Assembly: GCF_021130785.1 (NCBI RefSeq) | Contig: NC_060207.1 | Coordinates: forward strand, 189,928,001 to 189,992,000 | From: Homalodisca vitripennis | Lineage: Eukaryota > Arthropoda > Insecta > Hemiptera > Cicadellidae | Length of the DNA stretch: 64,000 nucleotides | Direction: 5' to 3' | Shown: positions 47,351 through 58,700 of the stretch, in pieces | How the letters are laid out: every line of letters starts with the position of its first letter | How positions within the stretch are numbered: the first letter of the stretch is position 1 | Program-made: the position numbers and the translations under genes | Notes under the pieces: generated by a model | The model's input: only the letters and a program-made list of their open reading frames with translations | Databases searched by the model: none | Told to the model about the DNA's origin: nothing

Positions 47351-47878
47351 ACAACAGTTAGTTTTGGGTTTTATTGGAAAGGGCTAAGTAACTTAATACA
47401 ACGTTTCACAATTAGTCTTTCTCATCCTGCATAAGTAGCTCCGGATGGTTTTGAAACTATGTATGCAAATTTCAGAGGTTCGTGACATCCATCCTTTTAC
47501 GTAAATGAGCAACCACACTGTTCTTCCGAAATGCAGTTAGGTTGGGGCTTTTTAAGGGCGTCTATTTTAGCCGAATTTCTAACACCTATGCATCTCTCTA
47601 CCTGTAATCCAAAAACTGTAAGTATCTAAGTTCATATGTGTGATTGTCAGCGTAATAATAATAATATAACTCCACAAGAGAAAGGAGTATAATTACAATT
47701 GATTACATTATTATTCAATGCTTTTTATGTAAACAGGTAATACTCCTTCCGTAAATAATAACAGATACCTCATAAAGAGTATATGAAAACAAATCAGTAT
47801 TTTGATTTTACCCTTAAGATATGCATGATACAGAAGACTAATGTTAGAAAAGGAAAATGAAACAAGTATCCTCACAAT

Positions 47879-48319
47879 TTGTTACACCAGACAAATACAA
47901 TAAACAGTGTAATGGAACTGCAGCAGTCGTTTGCTGTAATTTATGTACTCTTGAGCGCACCTGGTTACTGTAGAGAGCGTGTTTGTACATCTGTAGAGAG
48001 ACTCATTCTGTTCCTCAAGAATAATTTGTTACACCAGACAAATACAATAAACAGTGTAATGGAACTGCAGCAGTCGTTTGCTGTAATTTATGTACTCTTG
48101 AGCGCACCTGGTTACTGTAGAGAGCGTGTTTGTACATCTGTAGAGAGACTCATTCTGTTCCTCAAGAATAATTTGTTACACCAGACAAATACAATAAACA
48201 GTGTAATGGAACTGCAGCAGTCGTTTGCTGTAATTTATGTACTCTTGAGCGCACCTGGTTACTGTAGAGAGCGTGTTTGTACATCTGTAGAGAGACTCAT
48301 TCTGTTCCTCAAGAATAAT
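47879..48319 (+). repeat. Perfect triplication of a 147-bp unit
   Basis: Units start at 47879, 48026 and 48173, and I found no difference between them. 147 is 49 codons, so one frame stays open through all three and ends with ILFLKNNLEFV and stop at 48334. There is no ATG at the array edge; the frame starts at TTG, and the first ATG lies 11 codons in. The repeated peptide (SFAVIYVLLSAPGYCRERVC in its middle) is not recognised. Complete identity implies very recent expansion, or else a sequence assembly artefact. Confidence 0.97.
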
Positions 48320-48494
48320 TTGGAGTTCGTGTGAAGTAATTCTCCAATTTAGTATTACATTTCTATTAAAAGTACTAATACAAATTTTATGTCTACTAGT
48401 GTATGAAATACTTTGCACAAATGCTGATAATCTAAATATTTTAAAATATGAGGGTCTACACCATTTTTTACAACATACACTTATATAGCATCTC

Positions 48495-48600
48495 AAAATA
48501 TAACACCGCAGGGGTTCGAGTTCTAATCCCGGCTCTGATGTGACATCATCTACAGTATCGGAAACGAACTTTGGACCAACCACTGTATCCAAAATTTATT
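48495..48600 (+). repeat. Possible SINE with B-box-like motif
   Basis: GGGGTTCGAGTTCTAATCCC resembles a pol III B box followed by the acceptor-side strand of a tRNA-derived SINE. No A box or shared tail with the SINE at 38965. Confidence 0.35.
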
Positions 48601-49240
48601 TTTAGATATTTATTATTTTTACAACTGATGTAATTAACAAAACAAACAAAACAGAAAAATTCTATTATTGTTAGATACTTTAACGCAATTCAACTTGTAA
48701 GAATCTATAAAATTGAACTAAGAATTGTAGGGTTTTGACTGAAATTAATTATTAGCACCTCCTAAATACGCTATCTTGAGGGAGGTAGTCATGTTTACTG
48801 AAGCCCTACTTTCTAGTTTCAACTATGATATATCAGTGAAGCAGTGTGTGTACATTATATAGTTCCTCCTTCACCATATGATTATCAATACTTGTTCGCT
48901 GTTTCTACTCAGCTACTTTCTATACAACCGAGCAACAGATTTTGTTCCTTAAGTTAACAGCATTTGTCATCATCATTAACATACTTTCAAAGAAACAACA
49001 TAACAAGTGGATGGATGATTTGTAAATACGTCGAGTCAAAAGAAATAACGCGTACCAAAAATGTAAAAACCTTTCGTGATTTGAAACTTATTTAATCTAG
49101 AAGTATATAAAGCTACAAAATATTGAGGCACAGGAAAACCATAACTTTCGGTGATTTGAAAACTTAGATCAATACATACACAATACGACTATGTCAGCTG
49201 TCGTGTAAATAAATGTTTATGCCAAGAAGCCAATGTTTAT
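48600..49240. other. AT-rich spacer, nothing recognised
   Basis: Contains a weak internal repeat (CTTTCGTGATTTGAAACTTA at 49072 versus CTTTCGGTGATTTGAAAACT at 49145); nothing else. Confidence 0.35.
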
Positions 49241-49244
49241 TATA

Positions 49245-51973
49245 CAGGGTGAGTTCATGAAGTTCTCCCCCCTACTTTTTTTTACAGCACAGGTTAGGAG
49301 TTTAACTAGTAAAAAATAATGAAAAATATCTTGTTTTTTCATAGGTCATTGAAAACGCCTCCAATGGGGGACGGTCCACGAGCGAAAAGTAATTTCGCCT
49401 GGAATTCCTGGGTAAAGAGTAAAATAAAAGCCAATACTGAACTTTTGAAAGTTTAATTAAGAAGAAATATCGTGGGTTCTTATGTATTTTTACCTGTTAA
49501 GCTAATAAAATTACAGGGTTCATAAAATGTACCTGTAGTAGTGCTATGTTGAGGGATTCAGCGTTTTTAAATCGCGCAACTTTTTAAAAGTTGGAGCATT
49601 TCAAAACAATTTTTTTTTAAGTTTGATGTACTTTAATAACTTTGTTAAATTGGTAATAAATACATAAAATCAACAAACATTAAGTCCGAGAATTTAGGAG
49701 TTGAGAAAAAAGGATTTAATCAAAGTCGATCATGTGTTTGTGTCAGCCTTAAATAAGTATTTTATTTAAAGAATCGATTTTATTCAGTATAATAACATTA
49801 CTAGGTTTTAGAGCAAAATTAATTAGGTTTTTAGCCAACCGATTACGCACCTTTTTATAATATTGTACGATTTCCGATACTAGTAGGTTGTTACTTACCC
49901 TTTTATTGTAGTAGCATGCAAACGTTTGCCTGTTACTTGCTTTTGTATAATCTGTTTAACAAATTCACTCCTTACAGGACTTCTAGTATTTCACAGCCGA
50001 TCCATTCCTGCACGGGCATCATTAATTCTGTTCACGAAGAATCTTCACACTTTTGTCTGGTGTACAATACAATGACTTCAAGTCCATCCCCATGCAAAAA
50101 AATCCAATGGAGATAGATCAGGGGACCGTTGGTGGCCAAGGGTGAGGCCCTCGCGCGACCAATCCACTTCTCCGAAAATGTAATGATTTAAGGTAACCAC
50201 AGACATTAACTGCACGTAGAAAAGTGGGGAGGTGCTCCGTCATGCTGGAACCTTACAAATTCTTTTGTCTCCCCACCATGTAAAGGAATTGTATTCTCTA
50301 TTACATGCGGCAATATTATTCTTGGAAGGAAATGCAAATAGAACTTTCAGCATTTAGGAATTTCCAGGTAATATGAACAGGTCCAATCAGCCGTTGTGCA
50401 AAGAGACCTGCACCAGGACATTTACTTTCTGGGGATACTGGCTATGATGTTCTGTGTGATTAACCTATGTGGATTAGAGTTATCTGCCATGGATCGGCAT
50501 TGTGTCTATTCACTTGACACCATCCCGAGTGAATTGTGCTCTCATCCGTAAAGCAATATTATTTACGCTTGTTGGTTGCTATTATTAGTCTATTCCAAAA
50601 AGTTTCACAAAACTGCGAATCTTCTGTCGGGTCATCCCCTAGCTGTGATGTAGCAAAATTTTGTTTATGAAACGGATGAAATTTTGCTTCTTCGATTATT
50701 GCTTGCGTTTTGATACCCCGATATTGACTGCGAAACTCCTATCCGTCTAGAAGAGGTTTGAGGACTTCCACACCTGTACTGCGATGAACAGCATCAAAAT
50801 AACAATATCTTCATCAAGTTGGACAGCTGAACGTTCATAATTGGGCATCTAGTACTTGGTAGTGATCCTGTTTCCCGAAGATTTTGTTACGAAACTGCCT
50901 GAATAGGTTTTGGTATCTAGAATCCTCCTATTAGATGGTTTTCATTAAATCGTCTACATTGTTTCAGCTGTAATTACCATTACAGTAACCCAAAATAAAA
51001 CCATGTCAGCGTATTCCTCTGATGTAAATAGAGTACAGGTTTCTAACTTTTCGCTGAATAAACAATCGAAATTATAACTCACAGAAAATTGCATTTAACT
51101 AACACGATTACAGAACCCGATCTCCTGCTGTAACTTGCAAAACACCAAACATACACAAGTTCTCGTGGGAATACCAGATAACAAACACTTTCACTTTTAC
51201 AACGACACAGGGACTATGTTACCAACTTAGAAATTAAAAAAATGCAGACCAAAATTCTGTACAAAATTATTAGTTAACAAAATTGGGAATTATGTTTGCT
51301 TCATTTAATTTTCGAACATTGTGATGTAACCGTTTTTATTAAAAAAAAGGCAACGTATTAAACGACACATATTTTATGACCAAACAAATTTATTTAAATC
51401 CTTTAGTTTCTCCAATTTATCTCATCTTAAGGAACAAACATTTTGTTTTTTGTTTTATTTTAACTACACAACAAATAAAGTATTTCTTTAAAGAATATTA
51501 TACTGCAATAGAAATCGATTGTTTTGGTACTTATTTCTGTTTTAAAAGTTAGCGCTTTGATTATATCAATTTTCTCAGAATTAGAATTCTCTACAATTAA
51601 TGTTTGTTGATTTTATGTATTTATTACCAATTTAAGTTATTGTCATTAAATTAAAAAAACCTTTTGAGGTCCGGTTTGCGGCATTATATTCTGCTTACCC
51701 TGATATCCCTCAAAAACTACTACATACAGTTCTGAAACCTATTTTATTAGCTTATCAGGTTACATAAGAATCCACGGCTTACTCCTCGTTAATTAACCGT
51801 CCCCCAAAAGTTCAGTATGGCTTTATTTTACTCTTTACCCATGAAAAAGGCGAAGATCTTTCGCTAGGTAACTCGCTAACGAATATGTACGGACCTATGT
51901 TTATTAAATTTTTCATTATTTTTATAGTACAATGTGCTATAGAAGTGGGGGGAGACTTCATGAACTCACCCTG
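49245..51973 (-). mobile_element. Tc1/mariner-like transposon with long TIRs
   Basis: Ends are CAGGGTGAGTTCATGAAGT and its complement, flanked by TA at 49243-49244 and 51974-51975. The inverted similarity continues far inward, to about 49790 on the left and 51430 on the right, with gaps (shared ATAATGAAAAAT, CGTGGGTTCTTATGTA or its counterpart, and ATTGGTAATAAATACATAAA), so the TIRs are some 500 bases or more. The element is 2729 bp and holds one broken transposase gene on the minus strand. Confidence 0.92.
49880..51040 (-). pseudogene. DDE transposase of the 49245 element, broken
   Basis: Reading the minus strand from about 51035: SEEYADMVLFWVTVM (N-terminal helical region), CPNYERSAVQLDEDIVI and a helix-turn-helix-like part with VEVLKP, then KFHPFHKQNFATSQLGDDPT. 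The first catalytic aspartate lies in CFTDEST (about 50555), the second in FQHDGAPPHFST (about 50250), and the third region follows WIGR as a scrambled form of RSPDL/LDFF near 50110. Family members run about 350 residues, which agrees with this length. At least four stops and several frameshifts are present. The protein would cut and join the element's own ends at TA. Same family as the relics at 8765 and 13785. Confidence 0.88.
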
Positions 51974-51979
51974 TATATG

Positions 51980-54700
51980 AAACAAATAATTTTTCTGTTA
52001 TTAAACTTTTCGGTTAACGTAAAATTTAAAGGGCTCATATTAACTTAATTGATATACTTGTTGGTTCCTTATTACTCAGTAAAGATGCTAATTACCAAAC
52101 TACCAAGACTAAAAGATCATTAACTTTCGTAAGGTCATGTAATATCAGGAATAAACTGCAGTATTGTGAAAATGTATGTAGTAATAAAAGTCCGGAGACA
52201 ACCCAGAAGAATACCAATATTGTTGAATAAATAATTTAAAAAATAATACAACTACTGGCTACATTAAATCTAAATGATGTTTTGTTTGATGTAAAAGATG
52301 AACTGTAAATAAGAATGACGTGTGCACAGAGCGCTATCAGTTATTTATATTTTCATTACGCACGAGTACGGAGAGGGATCAGGGCATTCATACTACTCCC
52401 TGTCCCAGCATGGGGTGACCTTGTAATTCTAAGGGGAGTCAGATATTCCAATCTCGATTGTGTTAAATCTAACAAGTTTGATTTATGTTTTCTCAACAGC
52501 TGTAAAATATATAATGTTTTATTAGAACATTTTGAACTTGGTTTTGTAAAAGCTACGGTGCAGGATAACTTAATTTAATTTACATGCATTAACTCAATTT
52601 TTTTTATTAGTCAATCATATTTAAAAATTGTAATGCTAACCTTCCTTTCATATATGAGAAGAAAATATTTATAACTCATGAAAAAAATGAAAAAATGAGT
52701 TTGGAATGTAAATTTTTATCTTAAGTAAAAGTGTAAATTTATCTTTAGCACAAACATTTTATTATTTTTATTTTAGGATTCGGTCTGCTTAAATATTTAG
52801 CTTAACTCGCTGAAAAACTAAATAAATGGCCTTTATACCGTAAGTTGTTCTTTAGAAAAGCACATTAAGTTAAAACAAGTTTTAGAAGTTGAACTATTTA
52901 CCAGATCTGCCAAGTATTTTAGGATTTATTTAAATAATTGATAGACTTTCCTGGTCATCCCACTGTTCCTAATGATCATTCAGTTTACTTTTAGCTAACA
53001 ATTATTTTAATGTACTTTTTCAAGTTTTTCCACTTTTGGATTCTTATTTCATCAGCTTTAATCATGTGTTCAAATCAATCCTTCCTAGGAAATATCCAAA
53101 TTTTCGTCAGGATCTTATATTATTGACGCTGCCTCGGCTAGATGAAACATGGGTCCAAAAACCCAAATTAAAATTCTTTTTACGTAAAATGTTCTTTTTG
53201 GCACTTGCTACTATATTGCTCTGTTTAGCAACTCTGCAGCAGATTCGGTTCCTCATGTATGCATCTGTGGGACAGATTAGGATTTATAAAAACCCTATGA
53301 TATCATTGCTGCCAACATAAATCAACACAATATCTAATCATATTTAAGACATTGCACAGTATGAAATAAAATACCACGGGTTGTATAAAACAAATAGCAT
53401 TATTTGCCTACTATTTTACACACATACGATACATGTAATGCTAAGGGCATTTTAATTCATAATAAATAATAATTTATTGTACTTAATTTATTATTTTGTG
53501 TAATATTGGAGATAGTTAATTTGATTATAGGTAAAAAACTAAGAAGACTAGTTTGATAAGCAAAACTTTTTCATATAACTCTTTAACACAAATGCCTCAA
53601 CACTCCTTGAGACTTCGAAATTTTAAGGATTAAATTCTTTCTAGTTGTCTTTACAAGAATCCCACGGTTAATTTGTGAAGAACTGACCAGTTTCAAAGAT
53701 TAAAGAAATTCCAAGATGGTGATTTGTAACATATATTTTCTACATAGCTCATAATTAAAATAACGTAGTGGTAATAGTGTACCTCACTGCTTGAGTCAAT
53801 AATGTTGCAAATTGCGATTGATGGTATTAATGAGGAATGACGTCACAGAACAGCTGTTTGAGGGACGGTATGATCAAACACGGGCTCGCATGTAAACAGA
53901 CGGTGTCACTCTTGTGTAAACACGGTCTGCTTGTGTACGTGTCCGTGCCTATCCAACTTGACTTGTTTAAATCAGCGGCCTTTGATCTAACAAACGTACC
54001 AGGTAGACTCTCTGTCCATATTAGCAAGTTGTCAATCTATGCAAGAAGTGATTTTATTAGAAAACCAAGTTAATATTATTTATTCATCAGAAAAATTACT
54101 GGTTACAGGTTCGTTCTAGGAATTCTATCGCTTTACTTATCTTTAAAGGTTTATGTTAAATTTATAGGTGTGTTAATATATAATATATTTGTATACATAT
54201 ATAACTACTATTATCAATGCTACATAACAATTTTTAAAGAACAAAAATCACAATATCCGTAAAATATACACCGGATACAACATTCTATCTATAAGGGTAG
54301 AATTTCGGGCTGATGTAGACCGTTCGAAAAGGGCCAAAGTGGATCACTTGGAAGTCTAACCTAACCCGAAAATGATGTAAAACTAGTAATTTTAGCATTG
54401 CAGCAATTGATTATATTTGTGCTTTTAGCCTGGTGATGAGCATGCTCAATGCTTAGAAATTCAGAAAATAACAATCAGAACGCTAGAAATCAACAAAACA
54501 CTATTTTTATAGTGATGTTTTGGGGAATTTATAGTATTTGACACGAAAATGTGATTAGGGTGAAATGTTGCACACTGGTGGGTAGTCAAACTGAACCCTT
54601 TTGGAGTAGAGCCCAAAGAGAGACGTTGGTGACAAACCTAACTTCTTCTGTTATAGCTTGGGAATGAGCAAAATGACGATCTCCAAGAATATCTTGGAGA
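51980..54700. other. No assigned gene; ATG frame at 53837-54073
   Basis: Mostly AT-rich. 52315-52578 and 53036-53320 (plus) hold open frames of 87 and 94 codons, with no domain I can name. At 53837-54073 an ATG-started frame of 78 codons lies in less AT-rich DNA, and the minus strand is open too. Its start overlaps a TGACGTCA site (53838-53845). I do not call it a gene. Confidence 0.3.
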
Positions 54701-54785
54701 ATGCTGGTCCCATATTAGGGACTAATTCGTCCCATATTGAGGACAACTTCATTCTGTATTAGGAACAACTTCGTCCCATGTGGAA
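54681..54785. repeat. 23-bp tandem repeat beside a small palindrome
   Basis: GTCCCATATTAGGGACTAATT and diverged units follow at about 23-base steps (54706, 54729, 54752). Just upstream, CTCCAAGA/TCTTGGAG around ATA makes a perfect 8-bp stem (54681-54699). Confidence 0.75.
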
Positions 54786-54869
54786 AATGCTTACAAATCA
54801 CTGGTTTTACGAATTTTTCCTAGTACATTTTAAAAACCGCTGCATTTAACCACAAAGAGCATTATTGCT

Positions 54870-54872
<3 letters not shown>

Positions 54873-54931
<59 letters not shown>
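54873..54931. repeat. (TA)n microsatellite
   Basis: About 29 uninterrupted TA units. Confidence 0.99.
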
Positions 54932-54934
<3 letters not shown>

Positions 54935-55389
54935 AAATTTAATTTCGTTTCCTAAAATGATTCAATAGCAGATTGAGTTGACGTATTTACAACAAATTTA
55001 TCATAAGAAAAATTCATAAACATATATAAAGTATAAGCACAATTTATGTTACTGAGGATTTATCTACAATCGAGACATAATTTTTAGTGACAGTTAATTA
55101 CGTTTTTCTTATTAGAGATGGGTTATGTGGAACACTGCTTTGTTATTGCCATTTCACCTATTGTATAAGAGATTATTTTTCTTATTGCGTATTACTTTAC
55201 TTATTTAGTTATTTTACACCTTGTGTATTTTTAATGGCTCTATTCTTCGTAGATTTGGAATTTAAAACATGTAATAAATAACGACGTGCTGCAATAATGA
55301 TGGTGACTAATATAGTTAATTATAATTGAACTTATAGTATGTAGCCTTGTTGTCCCTGGAGGACTTACTTCTGGTTGGTTTATACCTTC

Positions 55390-55775
55390 CAGTCCAATCT
55401 CACTAGTTTACAAAACAGAGCTCTGAGAGTTGTTTACAATTAAAAAAAATGTTATTACACCAATGAATGTAGGTTGTTTTAGGGTGTTATCAATTAAAGA
55501 TTGTGTGCATACTGTTCAAATTATGTTATATACAAAGTCTTTCAGACTGGCAAACCTGAACTTCTCGGGCAAAAGCTTATTTTCAGGCATGAAATAAATA
55601 CAATACTCGCGGTACTCGACAGGACGACCTACTTCATTTGCCAAGTGTCCACCTATTGATAATAAGATTTTAGATACTCTTTAGAGGAATCGTACAATAC
55701 TTTGTCCCCTGCCTTGAAGAGCCTTGGTTACCGTTTGTTTAAATTTCATAACAAAGAGTTTACTCGTATATAATG
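55390..55775 (+). pseudogene. Non-LTR retrotransposon RT, C-terminal end
   Basis: The plus frame reads LQNRALRVVYN (about 55410-55440), then VIYKVFQTGKPELLGQKLIF near 55527-55586 and, after a frame change, LPALKSLGYRLFK-like sequence at about 55710-55745 and a stop. This order matches the region after the polymerase core in Jockey/CR1-type reverse transcriptases: the LQNRALR motif, then IYK--GPEYL, then LP--LK--F. Several stops (for example after VVYN) and frameshifts are present. The catalytic YADD part is not here, as expected for a 5'-truncated copy. No poly-A or short tail repeat is clear at the 3' side. Confidence 0.75.
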
Positions 55776-55779
55776 TAAT

Positions 55780-58700
55780 TTAGTTTTAGTTTTAGAATGA
55801 TAATTATTTATCTGTATGCCTTGATAGGAGTTGTCTTGTAAGGCGGAGTCTGTAACTTTGAAGAGCATTTGCTGAATAGAGACATTATTTATTTATTTTC
55901 ACTATTAAAAATATTTAATATGAATACTGGAAGTGATTTAGTGGTTATTTCTGTAGTTTTGTATAATAGGTACATTAATTCAAAATGGCACTGTTTTAAC
56001 CACGTAATTTAACCGGCAACAAGAAATATAAATTACGCTATTATTATTGCATTTTTATAGATTTTTCAATATACAGGTTAAACAAATTAATATCAAATGA
56101 TATCTAGATAAGTGTTGGAATCGGATTTAGTGAGAAGTGTGAGAATTTGACTTGGAGAACATTATGAGTAGAGAGGAAGTCAATCTAATTTCGAAACTGG
56201 TCAAGGAAAGTCCTTTATCTCTATGTTTCCCCACTCCAACTGAACCCATATACTGATGAGTATGTTATCTGTAAAGCTTATCTGTGTTCTGTCGCCCTTA
56301 TACGACTAACTTTCATGTTGTGTAAACCTGAACTCGAATTTACTTTTGCAGTGTTCTGATTTCTTGAAAGCAATAGTAAACTATAAACAAAAACAAACAA
56401 AAAATACTGTTTCAATAATATGCCTCATAAATAAAGTATAAACTGTAATCACGAACTCGCTTCACCTCTATTGTCTTTCAAATGTATGCTTTTAACAGAT
56501 GAATGGAAACATTCTCATCTCGAGATTGCATACATGTCTGTTGATCCAAAGGTAAAATGTCACGTGTAAACATCTTTAAAAACAATACGCGTTTGGATAG
56601 AATGGTTGAAATAAACAAGCAAATAATTTTATTTGAATATTTGCTGTGTTCATAGTCATTATTCCGTAATTTATTATGCAATAAAATAATATTGCAACAT
56701 GTACACCATTTATATAAAACTGTGTGTGTCCATACAGTTACAATTTTCATAAATTTATTCAAAAAACTACTTAATTAAATTTTTGCACTGATCGCTGTGT
56801 AATTTACAAATAAAATTCAATTAAATTTATTATAATAACGATATCAATCACGCGATGTTTTGCAATGAGACGCAATACATGAAACAAATTGAAAGGTATT
56901 ATATTATTCATCTTGACCATTTCACCAATTTTAGCTGGCAAAACTGATCATATAAAGTACTTTAATAAATGGTTAATGGGATTTGAGAAAAGTTTCTTCT
57001 ACCAAATGTCCTTCTACTTTTTAGGCTTAAGTAGTCGGTATCATGACTTTAATCTAGTCGCTTCATACACGATCGAAAACGTTTTAAAACAATTTGAATG
57101 TTAAAATGATTGGTCCTTGCAGTAGAAAGCAATCTTCAGTCAACAACATGTAAAACCACAACTAGAGGATTAATAATCTTCAGGTGGTTGAAGAAGTGGA
57201 GCTTTATTGTGGTTGGCTGAAAGGCCGCTGTAGATAGCCATATTCCGTGATCAAATATTAAATTAACCAAGCTGGCAAGGGATAACATCAGATTAAATAT
57301 GCCTATTGAGATGTTTATTATAACAAGGGATTTATAATAAAGTGATAAAATGTACAAGTCTAAGTTACCATTTTGATATTTTTTATAGATAATTATAGGA
57401 GATCGGATATGTCAAACTTACCGTTCCAGTTGTTGAAACTATGTCAATTAATTATAAAGGGTTTCCATAGCTCTCTAAGGCAAGATAAAATTTAACGCAA
57501 GTCTCATCCATAAGGGTATTAGACAGGTTTGTTAGAATTCTGCGTATTTTAAGTATCATTTGGGATTAGAAAGTAAAATCACCTGGTATTATTAATACTA
57601 AAAACTCACTCTTGTAAATTGCATATTTTTTTAGGCGATTTGTGGTTGACTTCTTTGGGCCATCCCTGAATAAACAGTAGGTAAATTATGATTACTTTAA
57701 ACAATTCACAAAGCTTAATTGATCCAATCTCAGTAAAAGAATCTTTATTCCGAACAAAGTGAGCATATAGTTCAAACTTTTAATATTTTAGTTTAATTCT
57801 TTTTAAGTTAATTTATTTTCGAAATGGGGGGTTGTATTTTGATATATTGTATATTAAAGAGTATGTATATTACGCAAACAATTAAAAATTAATGTAGTAA
57901 AAGACACAAGTCGGTTCTTTTGAAATGGTCTACTCACATAAAAAAATACCTACCCCTACAACTACATTATTATGCTGGTCAATATATCAAGGTTACACGC
58001 AGCGCTTATCATAATTAGCTCATAAAAACAAGATGATGTCAGATTGTGTTAAACATATGCACTACTATTCTTGGATCATAGAATTTTGAAGTTGAATTAC
58101 TAAAATGTATAAAAATAAAATCTATATTTGATGTCCAGGTTTTGTAAATCTCTTTTCAATATCAAATACACACATAAGACCAAACTGAAATATTGTTATG
58201 AAATGCACAATATAACATGATAATTATAAATACGTTTCGAGATAAGTCAAAAAGAAAAAGAAAAGTTTCTAAATTCGAATGGTGGAGAGATACTACGAAA
58301 CGTATATAGCTATAAAATAAACTACTAAATACTTCTAGATGTTGACGGACATCGGCTTCGTGAACTGAGTATGTGGTTTCTTTGATTTAATTATGTGTAT
58401 TACCATAATGTTGACATTACATTTATCTAGCAGTGTTTTCAAATATGATTTAATTTAGATACTATTAGTTCAATTTCATCATTGGAGGCAATTTTAAGAA
58501 GTATTTGAAGGCGGCTTCTTTAATTATTTTTCATACATTTAATCCCAATTTGTTTTCCAAAGAAAGGCCAGTTGAATAAATGATTCCTCACACGAGATTT
58601 CATTGTTTATTAATATTCATGGTAATTTTGAATTGGTTGCTTTGAAACTTTAATTTGTTTAATTTTAATTCAATACTAGGATACCCGTTATATTTCGTTT

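Noticed and set aside
56889..57104. Small secreted protein with hydrophobic N-terminus
   Set aside because: The frame begins with TTG rather than ATG, lies in plain AT-rich DNA, and hydrophobic runs are expected from T-rich codons.
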